Shown one piece after another: positions 1-6,547 of a DNA stretch of 27,068 nucleotides. The translations under genes and the position numbers were made by a program. The DNA is from an uncultured Victivallales bacterium. Lineage in GTDB: Bacteria; Verrucomicrobiota; Lentisphaeria; Oligosphaerales; JAFGRS01. The stretch spans positions 1-27,068 of the forward strand of contig CAILKC010000215.1 of the NCBI GenBank assembly GCA_903834675.1, given 5' to 3'. The notes under the pieces are model-generated. The model ran no database searches and was not told the origin of the DNA. It worked only from the letters and a program-made list of their open reading frames with translations. The first letter of the stretch is position 1. Every line of letters begins with the position of its first letter.

Positions 1-94
1 ACTCTCGCCAGGCTCCGCAGTCCGAGCACGGGCATCTCCAGGCCCAGCCGAGCACGCTTGCGTCAAGCCGACGCCCCCCTCAAGATCGCTCTCT
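1..94. other. Sequence beyond the broken Rad50-like gene
   Basis: These bases lie 3' of the premature stop of the Rad50-like gene. The missing ATPase C-lobe does not continue here in an obvious way. The stretch may be a mobile-element end or a rearrangement scar, but no transposase or recognised terminal repeat can be seen in so little sequence. Confidence 0.3.
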
Positions 95-2419
95 TCATCC
101 TGGGGGCGGTCGCCTGATCCAACCGATTATTGTGGCCATAGCGCGCGCCTGTTCCTCCGCGAACAGGTCTGCCAGGCGACGGCTGGCTGCCGCCTGGTCG
201 ACCAACTCGCGGGAGCGCGCTGTGGCCCGCTCGTAGAGCTGACGGGCGAGGGACACGTCACCGCGCGGGTCCGAGGTGCCTGCGGATTGCAGGTGCGACA
301 GGGCGACGCTCTGACTCGTCTGGTTCTCACCGATCTGGCAGCGTATTCCCCCCAGGCTGCGCTCAAGGCGAGCGGCGTCCGCCTGCAGGCGGTCCGGCTG
401 CAGTGCCGCCAGCTGGCGGTCAAAGTCGGCGATGCCCTTCTGCGCCGCGTCAAGCCGGGCGGCTGAGTCCGTGACCTTGGCCTGCAGGGCGTCGTCATCG
501 CCATAGGCCCCGATGAGGCCTTCGAGTTCCCCTTGCGCCCGGCCCAGGTCGGAACGCGCCGCAGCCATGCCGTCCTGGGCTGTACGAGCAGCCTGTTCGA
601 GCTCCGTGGCGATGGCGTCGCTGGTAGTGAGCTCCCGCTCCGCGGCGGCGGCCGTGCGCCGCGCCTCGGCGAGCGCGCTATGGGCGATCTGCAGCGCTGC
701 TCTGGCTGCCTCGAGGTCCGCAGCCCGGGTGAACTCAGGGATATCCCTGGCGCAAAGCTCCAGACGTGCACGCGCCCCTTCGACATTCCGGGCGGCCTCG
801 GTGTGCCTTTCCCTGAGTCGCTCAGGCTCGAGCGCCTCGAGCGCCCTCACGGTGGCGGCGCGATTTCCCGTGATGCCATCGACCTGCGCGAGCGCAGCTT
901 CGGCCGCCTCCAGGCTTTCCATCCCGGAGTTTTGCAGCGCGGTCCTGAGCGCAGCCTGGGCCTGGGCCGCGTTGCGCCTGGCCTCGGCGAGCGTCTGGCC
1001 GCCGCCGGGCGTAAGCCGGAAGACGGCCAGGTCGCCGACCTTGACCTCTATGCGGTCGGTGATCGTGGTGGTGCTGCCGGACGCGACCTCGATACCACCT
1101 ACCGAGACCGGCACGCCAGCGCGCAACAACTCGACTTGGGCAGACATCGCCTGCAGCGCGGCGGCGGCCGTGGTGTCCGCGTCCCTCAGCCGGTGAAGTC
1201 CGTTGACGTCCTTCTTCGAGATTCGGGGGACGCGCGCCAGTTCGTCGTCGAAGCGGCGCGCCTCGGCCTCCAGATCCGCAACCCGACGCAGTGCGGTGGC
1301 CAGCTCGGCCAGGTTCCGCTGTTTCTCCAGCAACTCGGCCTGGGCTGCGCCGGCATCGCTCAGTGCCTGCGCCTGCGCCAGCGCCTTCCTGGCGGGCTCC
1401 ACCGCCGCCCGGAGTCGGTTCGCCTCAGCGCGGGCGTCCTGCGCCGCCCGTTGCCGATTGTCGGCCTCGCTGTCCTTCTCCGCGATGCTCTGCGTCAGCC
1501 GCACGAGCTTCTTCCGGGCGCTGGCGATGGAGGCGACCGCCCCATGCAGCCGTTCAGACTCGTCCGCTTCCCTCTGCCAACACCTTTCGGCCTCCTGGCG
1601 CTGCTCGTTCAGCACCCGCGCCTGCTCCCGGCGAGACTGGACCTGCCTGAGCTCGCTGTCGAGTTGCTCGACCTGTGGCGTCGCCTCCCGCAGGAACGTC
1701 TCGGCCTGCTGGTAGACGGTGACGTAGCCCTCGATGGTGGCGAGCGTTGCCGCCGCCTGGTCGAGTACGCCCTTGGCCTGGAGCATCGCCTCCTGCGCCG
1801 CTGCCACCGCGGACCCTGCCCGGTAACCGCGAGTGCGCACGAAGGCCTCGTCCACCGCTGTCCTGAATCGCGCCAGCAGGCGACTGTCAAGCGCAGAGCT
1901 AACCACAGCGCCGCCGCCCAGCTCCTGCAGGCAGCGTACCAGTTCCGCATTCTGCTCACGGGCAGTCTCGCCGGGGGCGCTACCGCTCTTACCCTGCCAC
2001 GCCCACAGGTGTGCCCAGCGCAGCTCGAGCTTGCTGTCCACACCGCCGCCCTGGATCGTCTCGCCGGAGCACAAGAGCTTCGCCAAGAGTTCTTCGGCCT
2101 CTGCGTCGCGTCGCGCCGGTTCTCCTGCCACTTCGAGGATGGTGCCCTTGGTGAACTGCTTGGTCAGCGTGCAGGTCTTCCCCTTCTGCTCAAATGCCAC
2201 AATGACCTCGGGCGTGCCCGGCGAAGTCGTGGACCTCATGCGTTCATGGGCCGCGGTAGTGCCCCTGGCTCTCAGGAACAGGGTCCGGTGGATGGCCTCA
2301 ACGAGGGTGGACTTGCCGGACTCGTTCGGCCCTGTGATCAGGTTGAGACCGGGGGCAAACGTGACCCGGGTATCGCGGTGGACGCGGTAGTTGCGAACAG
2401 CGGCAGAGATCAGTTTCAT
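95..2419 (-). CDS. Rad50/SbcC-like AAA ATPase, C-terminally truncated
   Basis: This is the ATPase partner of an Mre11-type nuclease, expected to act on DNA ends. It has an N-terminal ABC-type half with Walker A GPNESGKST at residues 30-38, then long Ala/Glu/Arg-rich coiled coils (about 200-425 and 475-745). A short beta-rich insert (about 428-472) sits where Rad50 has its zinc hook; no CxxC is present. The frame ends at residue 774 with the unusual tail GWIRRPPPG. The C-terminal half that should carry the ABC signature, Walker B and D-loop is absent, and 94 bases remain to the window edge. The start is ATG with GGGGAG 10 nt upstream, and it lies 24 nt after the nuclease gene, so the two are co-transcribed. 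Family membership is clear. As read, the protein could not form a complete ATPase site, so it is a disrupted gene, or the sequence has an error or junction near 95-130. Confidence 0.85.
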   Translation of the reverse strand: MKLISAAVRNYRVHRDTRVTFAPGLNLITGPNESGKSTLVEAIHRTLFLRARGTTAAHERMRSTTSPGTPEVIVAFEQKGKTCTLTKQFTKGTILEVAGEPARRDAEAEELLAKLLCSGETIQGGGVDSKLELRWAHLWAWQGKSGSAPGETAREQNAELVRCLQELGGGAVVSSALDSRLLARFRTAVDEAFVRTRGYRAGSAVAAAQEAMLQAKGVLDQAAATLATIEGYVTVYQQAETFLREATPQVEQLDSELRQVQSRREQARVLNEQRQEAERCWQREADESERLHGAVASIASARKKLVRLTQSIAEKDSEADNRQRAAQDARAEANRLRAAVEPARKALAQAQALSDAGAAQAELLEKQRNLAELATALRRVADLEAEARRFDDELARVPRISKKDVNGLHRLRDADTTAAAALQAMSAQVELLRAGVPVSVGGIEVASGSTTTITDRIEVKVGDLAVFRLTPGGGQTLAEARRNAAQAQAALRTALQNSGMESLEAAEAALAQVDGITGNRAATVRALEALEPERLRERHTEAARNVEGARARLELCARDIPEFTRAADLEAARAALQIAHSALAEARRTAAAAERELTTSDAIATELEQAARTAQDGMAAARSDLGRAQGELEGLIGAYGDDDALQAKVTDSAARLDAAQKGIADFDRQLAALQPDRLQADAARLERSLGGIRCQIGENQTSQSVALSHLQSAGTSDPRGDVSLARQLYERATARSRELVDQAAASRRLADLFAEEQARAMATIIGWIRRPPPG

Positions 2420-2443
2420 GCGTGTAGTTCTCCCCGTGAGCGG

Positions 2444-3634
2444 TTACTGCACGTTGGCGCCGGTGTCGGCACTCGCGGCCGCATAGAGCTGGCGCAGTGC
2501 CAGGAGCGCAACGGCGCGCGTCGGTTCGTCGCCGGACTGGCTTTCCTCGGCCAGGCGCCGGGCAACGCTCGCCACCAGTGGATTGTCCGGATCGTTCTGG
2601 AGGCGAGCCAACTCCTCGTCCGAAGGCACGAAGCGTATCTCGCCCTCGATGCGAAGGCGGAGAAGACGCGCACGAAGACTCTCGATATAGGCCTCATACC
2701 TTCCAGACTGCGTGAAGCTGAGGGTGCCGCCGAGGCCGAGGTTCAGCAGGTCTTCTCCGGCGCGTCCGTCCAGCAGACGGTCACACTCGCTCGTAAACTG
2801 CTCGAGGCTGGCATCGCTGCCAAAGGAAAACGCCCATTCGTGCCAACCCAGCCGGGACGTGCGATGCGACGCGACGTTGGGCCCGGCTTGACGACTCGTG
2901 ATCTCCACCAGGAGGGCATTGCCCGGATCGTTCAGGCCGCCCTTGGCAAAGCGGTCCTGTTCGGGCGTGCCGGCGTACCAGGCGTTCGCGGCGACCTGCT
3001 TCGTGCCATGCCAGTCCCCCAGGGCGACATAGTCGATCTCGGCGGCCGGCAGCCGCGACAGGTCGAGTTGGTTCGTCGGGACGGCAATGTCATCCGCGTC
3101 GGCGGAGCTTGAAAACCCCTGCACGCTGCCGTGGGCGAGCACGATGCGCGGCAGGTCCGCAGGCAGCCCGCTGTACGCGGCAGAATCCCGCAGCCAGAGG
3201 GTCGGATCGCCGGCCTGGTGGCGCCGGGCCATCGGGCAGGGCAGGATGACCGCCAACCTCTCCACCGTGACGGGTGCGGAGTCGATGATCAGGTGAAGGT
3301 TGGGGGCGAGTCTCGCCTGTTCCTCACGCAGGAAACCCTGCTCCCAGATGCTCCCCACGCCGCCGTGGTCATGGTTCCCGGGGATGGCGTAGACCGGGAC
3401 CGGAATGGCGCCGATCGCGGCGAAAGCGTCGGCCACGGTCGTCCGACTGGGACTGGGAGTGTCGAAGATGTCGCCAGCCACTACCACGAACGCGGCCTGG
3501 GTCTCCCGCACCAGCGCGCCGAGGCGCCGGATAGCGGCGATCCGTTCCTGTTGCAGACGGATCCGTTTCTCCGGGTCCTCGACTTGCCCGAACGGCTTGC
3601 CGACGTGCCAGTCGGCGGTGTGGATGAAACGCAT
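2444..3634 (-). CDS. Mre11/SbcD-like metallophosphoesterase (DNA exonuclease)
   Basis: Predicted Mn-dependent nuclease subunit that pairs with the Rad50-like ATPase encoded just downstream. The calcineurin-like metal motifs are in order: DWH (D8, H10), GDIFD (D55), GNHDH (N87, H88), LAHG, and GDWHG. A typical AWYAGTPEQDRF segment follows. The 396-residue length suits SbcD/YhaO-type proteins. The C-terminal third is Arg/Leu-rich and probably forms the cap and ATPase-binding region. An in-frame GTG precedes the ATG directly; I chose the ATG at 3634 because AGGAG is 7 nt away, against only 4 nt for the GTG. The gene is downstream of a WYL regulator on the same strand. Family assignment is firm. 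Whether it serves repair or defence cannot be told from the sequence. Confidence 0.93.
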   Translation of the reverse strand: MRFIHTADWHVGKPFGQVEDPEKRIRLQQERIAAIRRLGALVRETQAAFVVVAGDIFDTPSPSRTTVADAFAAIGAIPVPVYAIPGNHDHGGVGSIWEQGFLREEQARLAPNLHLIIDSAPVTVERLAVILPCPMARRHQAGDPTLWLRDSAAYSGLPADLPRIVLAHGSVQGFSSSADADDIAVPTNQLDLSRLPAAEIDYVALGDWHGTKQVAANAWYAGTPEQDRFAKGGLNDPGNALLVEITSRQAGPNVASHRTSRLGWHEWAFSFGSDASLEQFTSECDRLLDGRAGEDLLNLGLGGTLSFTQSGRYEAYIESLRARLLRLRIEGEIRFVPSDEELARLQNDPDNPLVASVARRLAEESQSGDEPTRAVALLALRQLYAAASADTGANVQ

Positions 3635-3824
3635 CACGGTTCTCCTGGTTCACAGTCCGGCGTACATGGTCCTCAAGCTACGGCAGCTCCCCGGCCAAAA
3701 CATGTCCGTGGTCAATACACTTATCTTAATTCGTAGTCCGGTAACGCCGTGGCTCTGGGCGGGATGAACGCATCCCGTCGATTCCCACAGCCGTTGCGTT
3801 GCTCTGTTGTGCCTGCAACCCTCA

Positions 3825-3840
3825 CGGACCGGTCGGTCCG
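3825..3840. repeat. Inverted repeat between WYL regulator and nuclease gene
   Basis: CGGACCG and CGGTCCG form a perfect 7-bp dyad with a 2-nt centre, within the 287-bp gap between the WYL gene and the nuclease gene. No T-run follows, so an intrinsic terminator is not supported. It could be an operator or an mRNA processing or attenuation structure. Confidence 0.5.
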
Positions 3841-3921
3841 CTAGGGCTCGCCGCCACAGCCGCCGCCACTTGCCATACGCCGCCGGAACGGATGTAACCG
3901 CTCCCTGAGCCAGCGGGGGGA

Positions 3922-4920
3922 TCAGGCCACAGGACCCGCCTCGTGATTGGCTGCCAGCGTCGCCGCAAGCAGGCGGATCCGCTCGCGCAGCTCCGCAGGG
4001 GCCATGACGGACACCGCCCCCATGGACGACATGACCCATTGCTCGAAGAGCGGCGCCGGCACGGAAGGGAAGCGAAGCTCCAGCGAGCCGTCGGGCCGGT
4101 CCGTGATGGACTGGCCCGGGAACCAGACCCGTTCACGGAAGTACATCGCCCGTTCCCGTGCACACACGACGCAGACGTTGCTCACGAAGTCACAGTCAAA
4201 CACGCGTCCGCGTCGGACTTCATCCACCACGGCAACCGAACGCATGAAGTGATCGGTCAGCAAGTCGGCCTTCTGGACCCGGTGCAGGGCGAACGAGCGC
4301 ATGCTGCCGCGCAGATGGCAGTAGGCGCGAGCATACCAGGCTCCTGCCGAGAGAAAGAGCGCGTGGATGTCGATGTCCCTGACGCTGGCCGCCTCGTCCG
4401 ATCCGCGCACATAGCGCACCCGTAACCGGCGCGCCTCCTTCCAGGCTCGCAGCACTGCCTGCGCGGTGTCCGGCGCCATGGGCACGGTGCCGCCGGTGGC
4501 GATCACCAACGATTCCAGGACGTTCAGGGTGAGGTCGCCCGGTTCACCGGCGGCCAGTTCGATGGTCTTGACCTCGTCCATCGTCTGCTGAATTGGCGGC
4601 GGCAGGAAGGGTTCGCTGACGCGGTTGCTGAAGAGCGCCGCAAATAACTCGTCCTCGGCCAGGCTCAGGGAGGGCAGCGACCAGCTCTTGTCCAGCAGGA
4701 CATAGCCTTTGACCTCGGGGTCGTATTCCATCGGCGGATGGAACTTCTTGCGCAGGTAAGTGATGTCTCGTTGGACGGTCTTGGAGGATACCGCCAAGGG
4801 AGCCTTGTCGTCCCACTCGCTGGCCTTCAGATCCTGCGTGAAGCTCTCGCAGTTGGGGGTCTGGTCCCGTTTCATCTGCTCGACGAACAGCACCAGTCGG
4901 CGCAAGCGCTTGTCTTCCAC
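3922..4920 (-). CDS. WYL-domain transcriptional regulator
   Basis: Predicted DNA-binding regulator of 332 residues. The N-terminus (about 1-75) is a winged helix-turn-helix of the DeoR-like type with the segment SSKTVQRDITYLRKKF. A WYL/PafC-like domain spans roughly 165-225, with AWYARAYCHLRGSMRSFALH as the core. A C-terminal WCX-like extension occupies about 235-325. The start codon is GTG at 4918-4920, with GGGAGG 8 nt upstream. A good extended -10 promoter lies about 140 bp upstream. WYL proteins bind nucleic acid or nucleotide ligands and often control DNA-repair or phage-defence loci. Its position ahead of an Mre11/Rad50 pair suggests it regulates that pair, which is an inference. Confidence 0.9.
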   Translation of the reverse strand: MEDKRLRRLVLFVEQMKRDQTPNCESFTQDLKASEWDDKAPLAVSSKTVQRDITYLRKKFHPPMEYDPEVKGYVLLDKSWSLPSLSLAEDELFAALFSNRVSEPFLPPPIQQTMDEVKTIELAAGEPGDLTLNVLESLVIATGGTVPMAPDTAQAVLRAWKEARRLRVRYVRGSDEAASVRDIDIHALFLSAGAWYARAYCHLRGSMRSFALHRVQKADLLTDHFMRSVAVVDEVRRGRVFDCDFVSNVCVVCARERAMYFRERVWFPGQSITDRPDGSLELRFPSVPAPLFEQWVMSSMGAVSVMAPAELRERIRLLAATLAANHEAGPVA

Positions 4921-5061
4921 AGTGCCGGCCTCCCTGTGTACCGCCCAGACTCCCGGTTACCCCTGACTCCCCTCCGCTGGGGGCGCCCACCTTCGTCAGG
5001 CGGCGGCGCGGTGGGCGGCGTCATCGGCAGAGGGGTCCGCTGCTTCCTTCCCAGGCAAATC

Positions 5062-5089
5062 AGCGTAGCACGCCAATACGGTTTGTCAA
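5062..5089 (-). promoter_or_regulatory. Extended -10 sigma70 promoter for the WYL operon
   Basis: On the minus strand a perfect -35 TTGACA (5084-5089) is followed by a 16-nt spacer and TACGCT (5062-5067). TGC just before the -10 makes an extended -10 element. The predicted start near 5055 leaves a leader of about 135 nt before the WYL gene. Confidence 0.7.
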
Positions 5090-5092
5090 GTC

Positions 5093-5102
5093 GAACACGT
5101 TC
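5093..5102. promoter_or_regulatory. Possible operator GAACACGTTC
   Basis: A 10-bp interrupted palindrome (GAAC-AC-GTTC) lies 4 bp upstream of the -35 box of the WYL promoter. The position suits a regulator site, possibly for autoregulation by the WYL protein. This rests on position and symmetry only. Confidence 0.35.
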
Positions 5103-5189
5103 ATTGTCAGCATATTAGATCACATACGCATGGCCGCCGATGGGCCTTGAGTGTGGGATGGTTGACGTTCGACCGTGGTGTCCGGCGGT

Positions 5190-5657
5190 TCATGCCCGCG
5201 AGGGAGCTCGGCATCCTGGGGCCCCGGGAAGCCTGATGGCGGTCTGCGCGACCGCCTTGGCGCCGCCGGCGCTGAACAGGTCGATGAACCTGGCATAGTC
5301 CATGGCGATGACGGCGGGCACGCCGAGGTCCACGATGGTGAGCCCCAGGTGCGGGCCGGCCTTGTCCACCAGAAAGCTGGCGATGGCGTCGAGCGGTGCC
5401 CGCCAACCGCGTCTCGAGATGAACTCAAAGGTGACGCTCCCCCCGTGACCCCGAACCCGCATGACGGGTGCGCAACCCATGAGAAAACGCAGGAACTCGT
5501 CCCGGTCCGTGGCCGGATCGAACCGGGCGAACTCCCCCACGGCTTCCGGCGGTATGCCCAGGCGCGCCGCATGGCCTGGTCGACGCACCCACCGTTGATG
5601 CTCGTCGATGAGTTCCACCTGGCCAACCCGGTAGTTGATCCAGTATCCTTCACGCAT
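5190..5657 (-). CDS. Hypothetical protein
   Basis: A soluble protein of about 155 residues that I cannot assign to a named family. It begins MREGYWINYRVGQVELIDEH and has mixed hydrophobic and charged composition, no signal peptide and no membrane segment. The first ATG (5663) has its GAGG only 3 nt away, while the second (5657) has it 9 nt away, so the second is preferred. It lies between the toxin-antitoxin pair and the WYL regulator on the same strand, 79 bp after the toxin. The WYL promoter starts about 100 bp after its stop, so it is probably not part of the WYL transcript. Its sequence reads as real coding DNA with ordinary codon choice. Confidence 0.65.
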   Translation of the reverse strand: MREGYWINYRVGQVELIDEHQRWVRRPGHAARLGIPPEAVGEFARFDPATDRDEFLRFLMGCAPVMRVRGHGGSVTFEFISRRGWRAPLDAIASFLVDKAGPHLGLTIVDLGVPAVIAMDYARFIDLFSAGGAKAVAQTAIRLPGAPGCRAPSRA

Positions 5658-5736
5658 GCTCATGGTCCTCTGGCGCAGAGCCGACTAAGGAAGATCTCGC
5701 CCGGAATTCCCAGTGGTCAATCGCCCGTTGCGACTC

Positions 5737-6108
5737 TCAGGCGAGCAGAAGTCCGTGCGCGACAAAGGGCGCAAAATCGGCGCGGTTACCGGTGGCCAGG
5801 GCGGCGCCGACAGCGCTGGCGGTTCCGGCGATCATGGCGTCCACACGCAGGTGGCGCTTTCGTCCTACGGCATTGAAAAGCCGGGCAGCCTCTCTGGCCT
5901 GCGGTTCATCAAAGACGACAATCTCGGTGAGGAAGGCCCGGATGGTGGAAATCTGAGCCGGAGTCACGGGCCCGCAGAGGAACTCGAACCACGCCGGCAT
6001 AGGCGTGATGAGTGACTCGCCAGCCTGTGCCCATGCAATCAACTCGCCGGCCTCAGGCGTGCCTGCGGTGACGCCCTTGATGAGGTAATTGGTGTCGAGG
6101 CAGATCAT
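5737..6108 (-). CDS. vapC: PIN-domain toxin (VapC-like)
   Basis: Predicted ribonuclease toxin of 123 residues, the normal VapC length. Acidic PIN residues can be placed: D5 in MICLDTNYLIKG, a Glu in AWFEFLCGP, an Asp in LRVDAMIAG, and an Asp in the final TGNRADF motif. These should form the metal-binding pocket for RNA cleavage. Its ATG overlaps the antitoxin stop codon (ATGA), the usual tight coupling of antitoxin and toxin. All catalytic residues appear present, so it is probably active if expressed. The specific RNA target cannot be inferred. Confidence 0.9.
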   Translation of the reverse strand: MICLDTNYLIKGVTAGTPEAGELIAWAQAGESLITPMPAWFEFLCGPVTPAQISTIRAFLTEIVVFDEPQAREAARLFNAVGRKRHLRVDAMIAGTASAVGAALATGNRADFAPFVAHGLLLA

Positions 6109-6386
6109 TGGCCACGCCAGCGCTTGCGGTCTTCGCGGACCTCGGCCAGATAGGCCTCCGCCTTGGCAGGATCCAGCCCTCGACCAGAGGCGTGAAGCTC
6201 TTTGAGCATGGCGATCGGGTCAGGCTTGGCGGGGGCGGTTGCCGATTCCGCCTGCGCTACGGCCCGACGGACGACTTCCGCCTGGGATACCTGCCAGATG
6301 GAGGCCAGGCGTCTGAGACGACTGGCGGTCGCGCCATCGAGAGCAAAGGTCGTCCGATGCGTCATCGTCTTCATGCCATAAGTCAT
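6105..6386 (-). CDS. vapB: Ribbon-helix-helix antitoxin (VapB/CopG-like)
   Basis: Antitoxin of about 93 residues upstream of the PIN toxin. The segment HRTTFALDGATASRLRRLAS followed by VSQAEVVRRAVAQAE matches a ribbon-helix-helix DNA-binding domain. The acidic and basic C-terminus (PAKAEAYLAEVREDRKRW) should wrap the toxin. The open frame extends upstream to 6494, but AGGAAAG lies 7 nt before the ATG at 6386, and the upstream extension reads through the operator-like repeats. I therefore take 6386 as the start. The stop overlaps the toxin start. It probably autorepresses the pair through the palindromes at 6426-6460. Confidence 0.85.
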   Translation of the reverse strand: MTYGMKTMTHRTTFALDGATASRLRRLASIWQVSQAEVVRRAVAQAESATAPAKPDPIAMLKELHASGRGLDPAKAEAYLAEVREDRKRWRGQ

Positions 6387-6425
6387 ACCATCACTTTCCT
6401 GGGGTATCAAGGCAGATGGTGCCGT

Positions 6426-6460
6426 TTTTCCTCGGAAAAGCGCCTTTTCTTCGAAAAAGG
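6426..6460. promoter_or_regulatory. Tandem palindromic boxes, probable antitoxin operator
   Basis: Two near-identical 14-bp boxes, TTTTCCTCGGAAAA (6426-6439) and TTTTCTTCGAAAAA (6445-6458), lie 19 bp apart in the divergent gap between the antitoxin and the AAA+ gene. The first contains a perfect TTTTCC/GGAAAA dyad; the second contains CCTTTT/AAAAGG. Spacing of nearly two helical turns suits cooperative ribbon-helix-helix binding. Start-proximal position suggests control of the toxin-antitoxin promoter and perhaps the ATPase as well. Confidence 0.55.
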
Positions 6461-6547
6461 GTCGGCGAAAACCGCACTCTTGTCGATGATACATAGTGGC
6501 AGGATCTTCTGTAGGACCGCACCGACATTAAGGAAGAAGGAGCGACC

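Noticed and set aside
533..3112. Long open frame on the plus strand opposite the nuclease and ATPase
   Set aside because: It is antisense to two clearly recognised genes, has Arg/Gly/Leu-rich composition and no domain.
3708..3745. Promoter for the nuclease gene in the AT-rich patch
   Set aside because: A TAAGAT-like -10 exists, but no -35 at acceptable spacing.
3825..3840. Rho-independent terminator after the WYL gene
   Set aside because: A good dyad but no T-run on either strand, so kept only as an inverted repeat.
6480..6508. Plus-strand promoter of the AAA+ gene
   Set aside because: TTGTCG is a fair -35, but the matching -10 (GATCTT) is poor.
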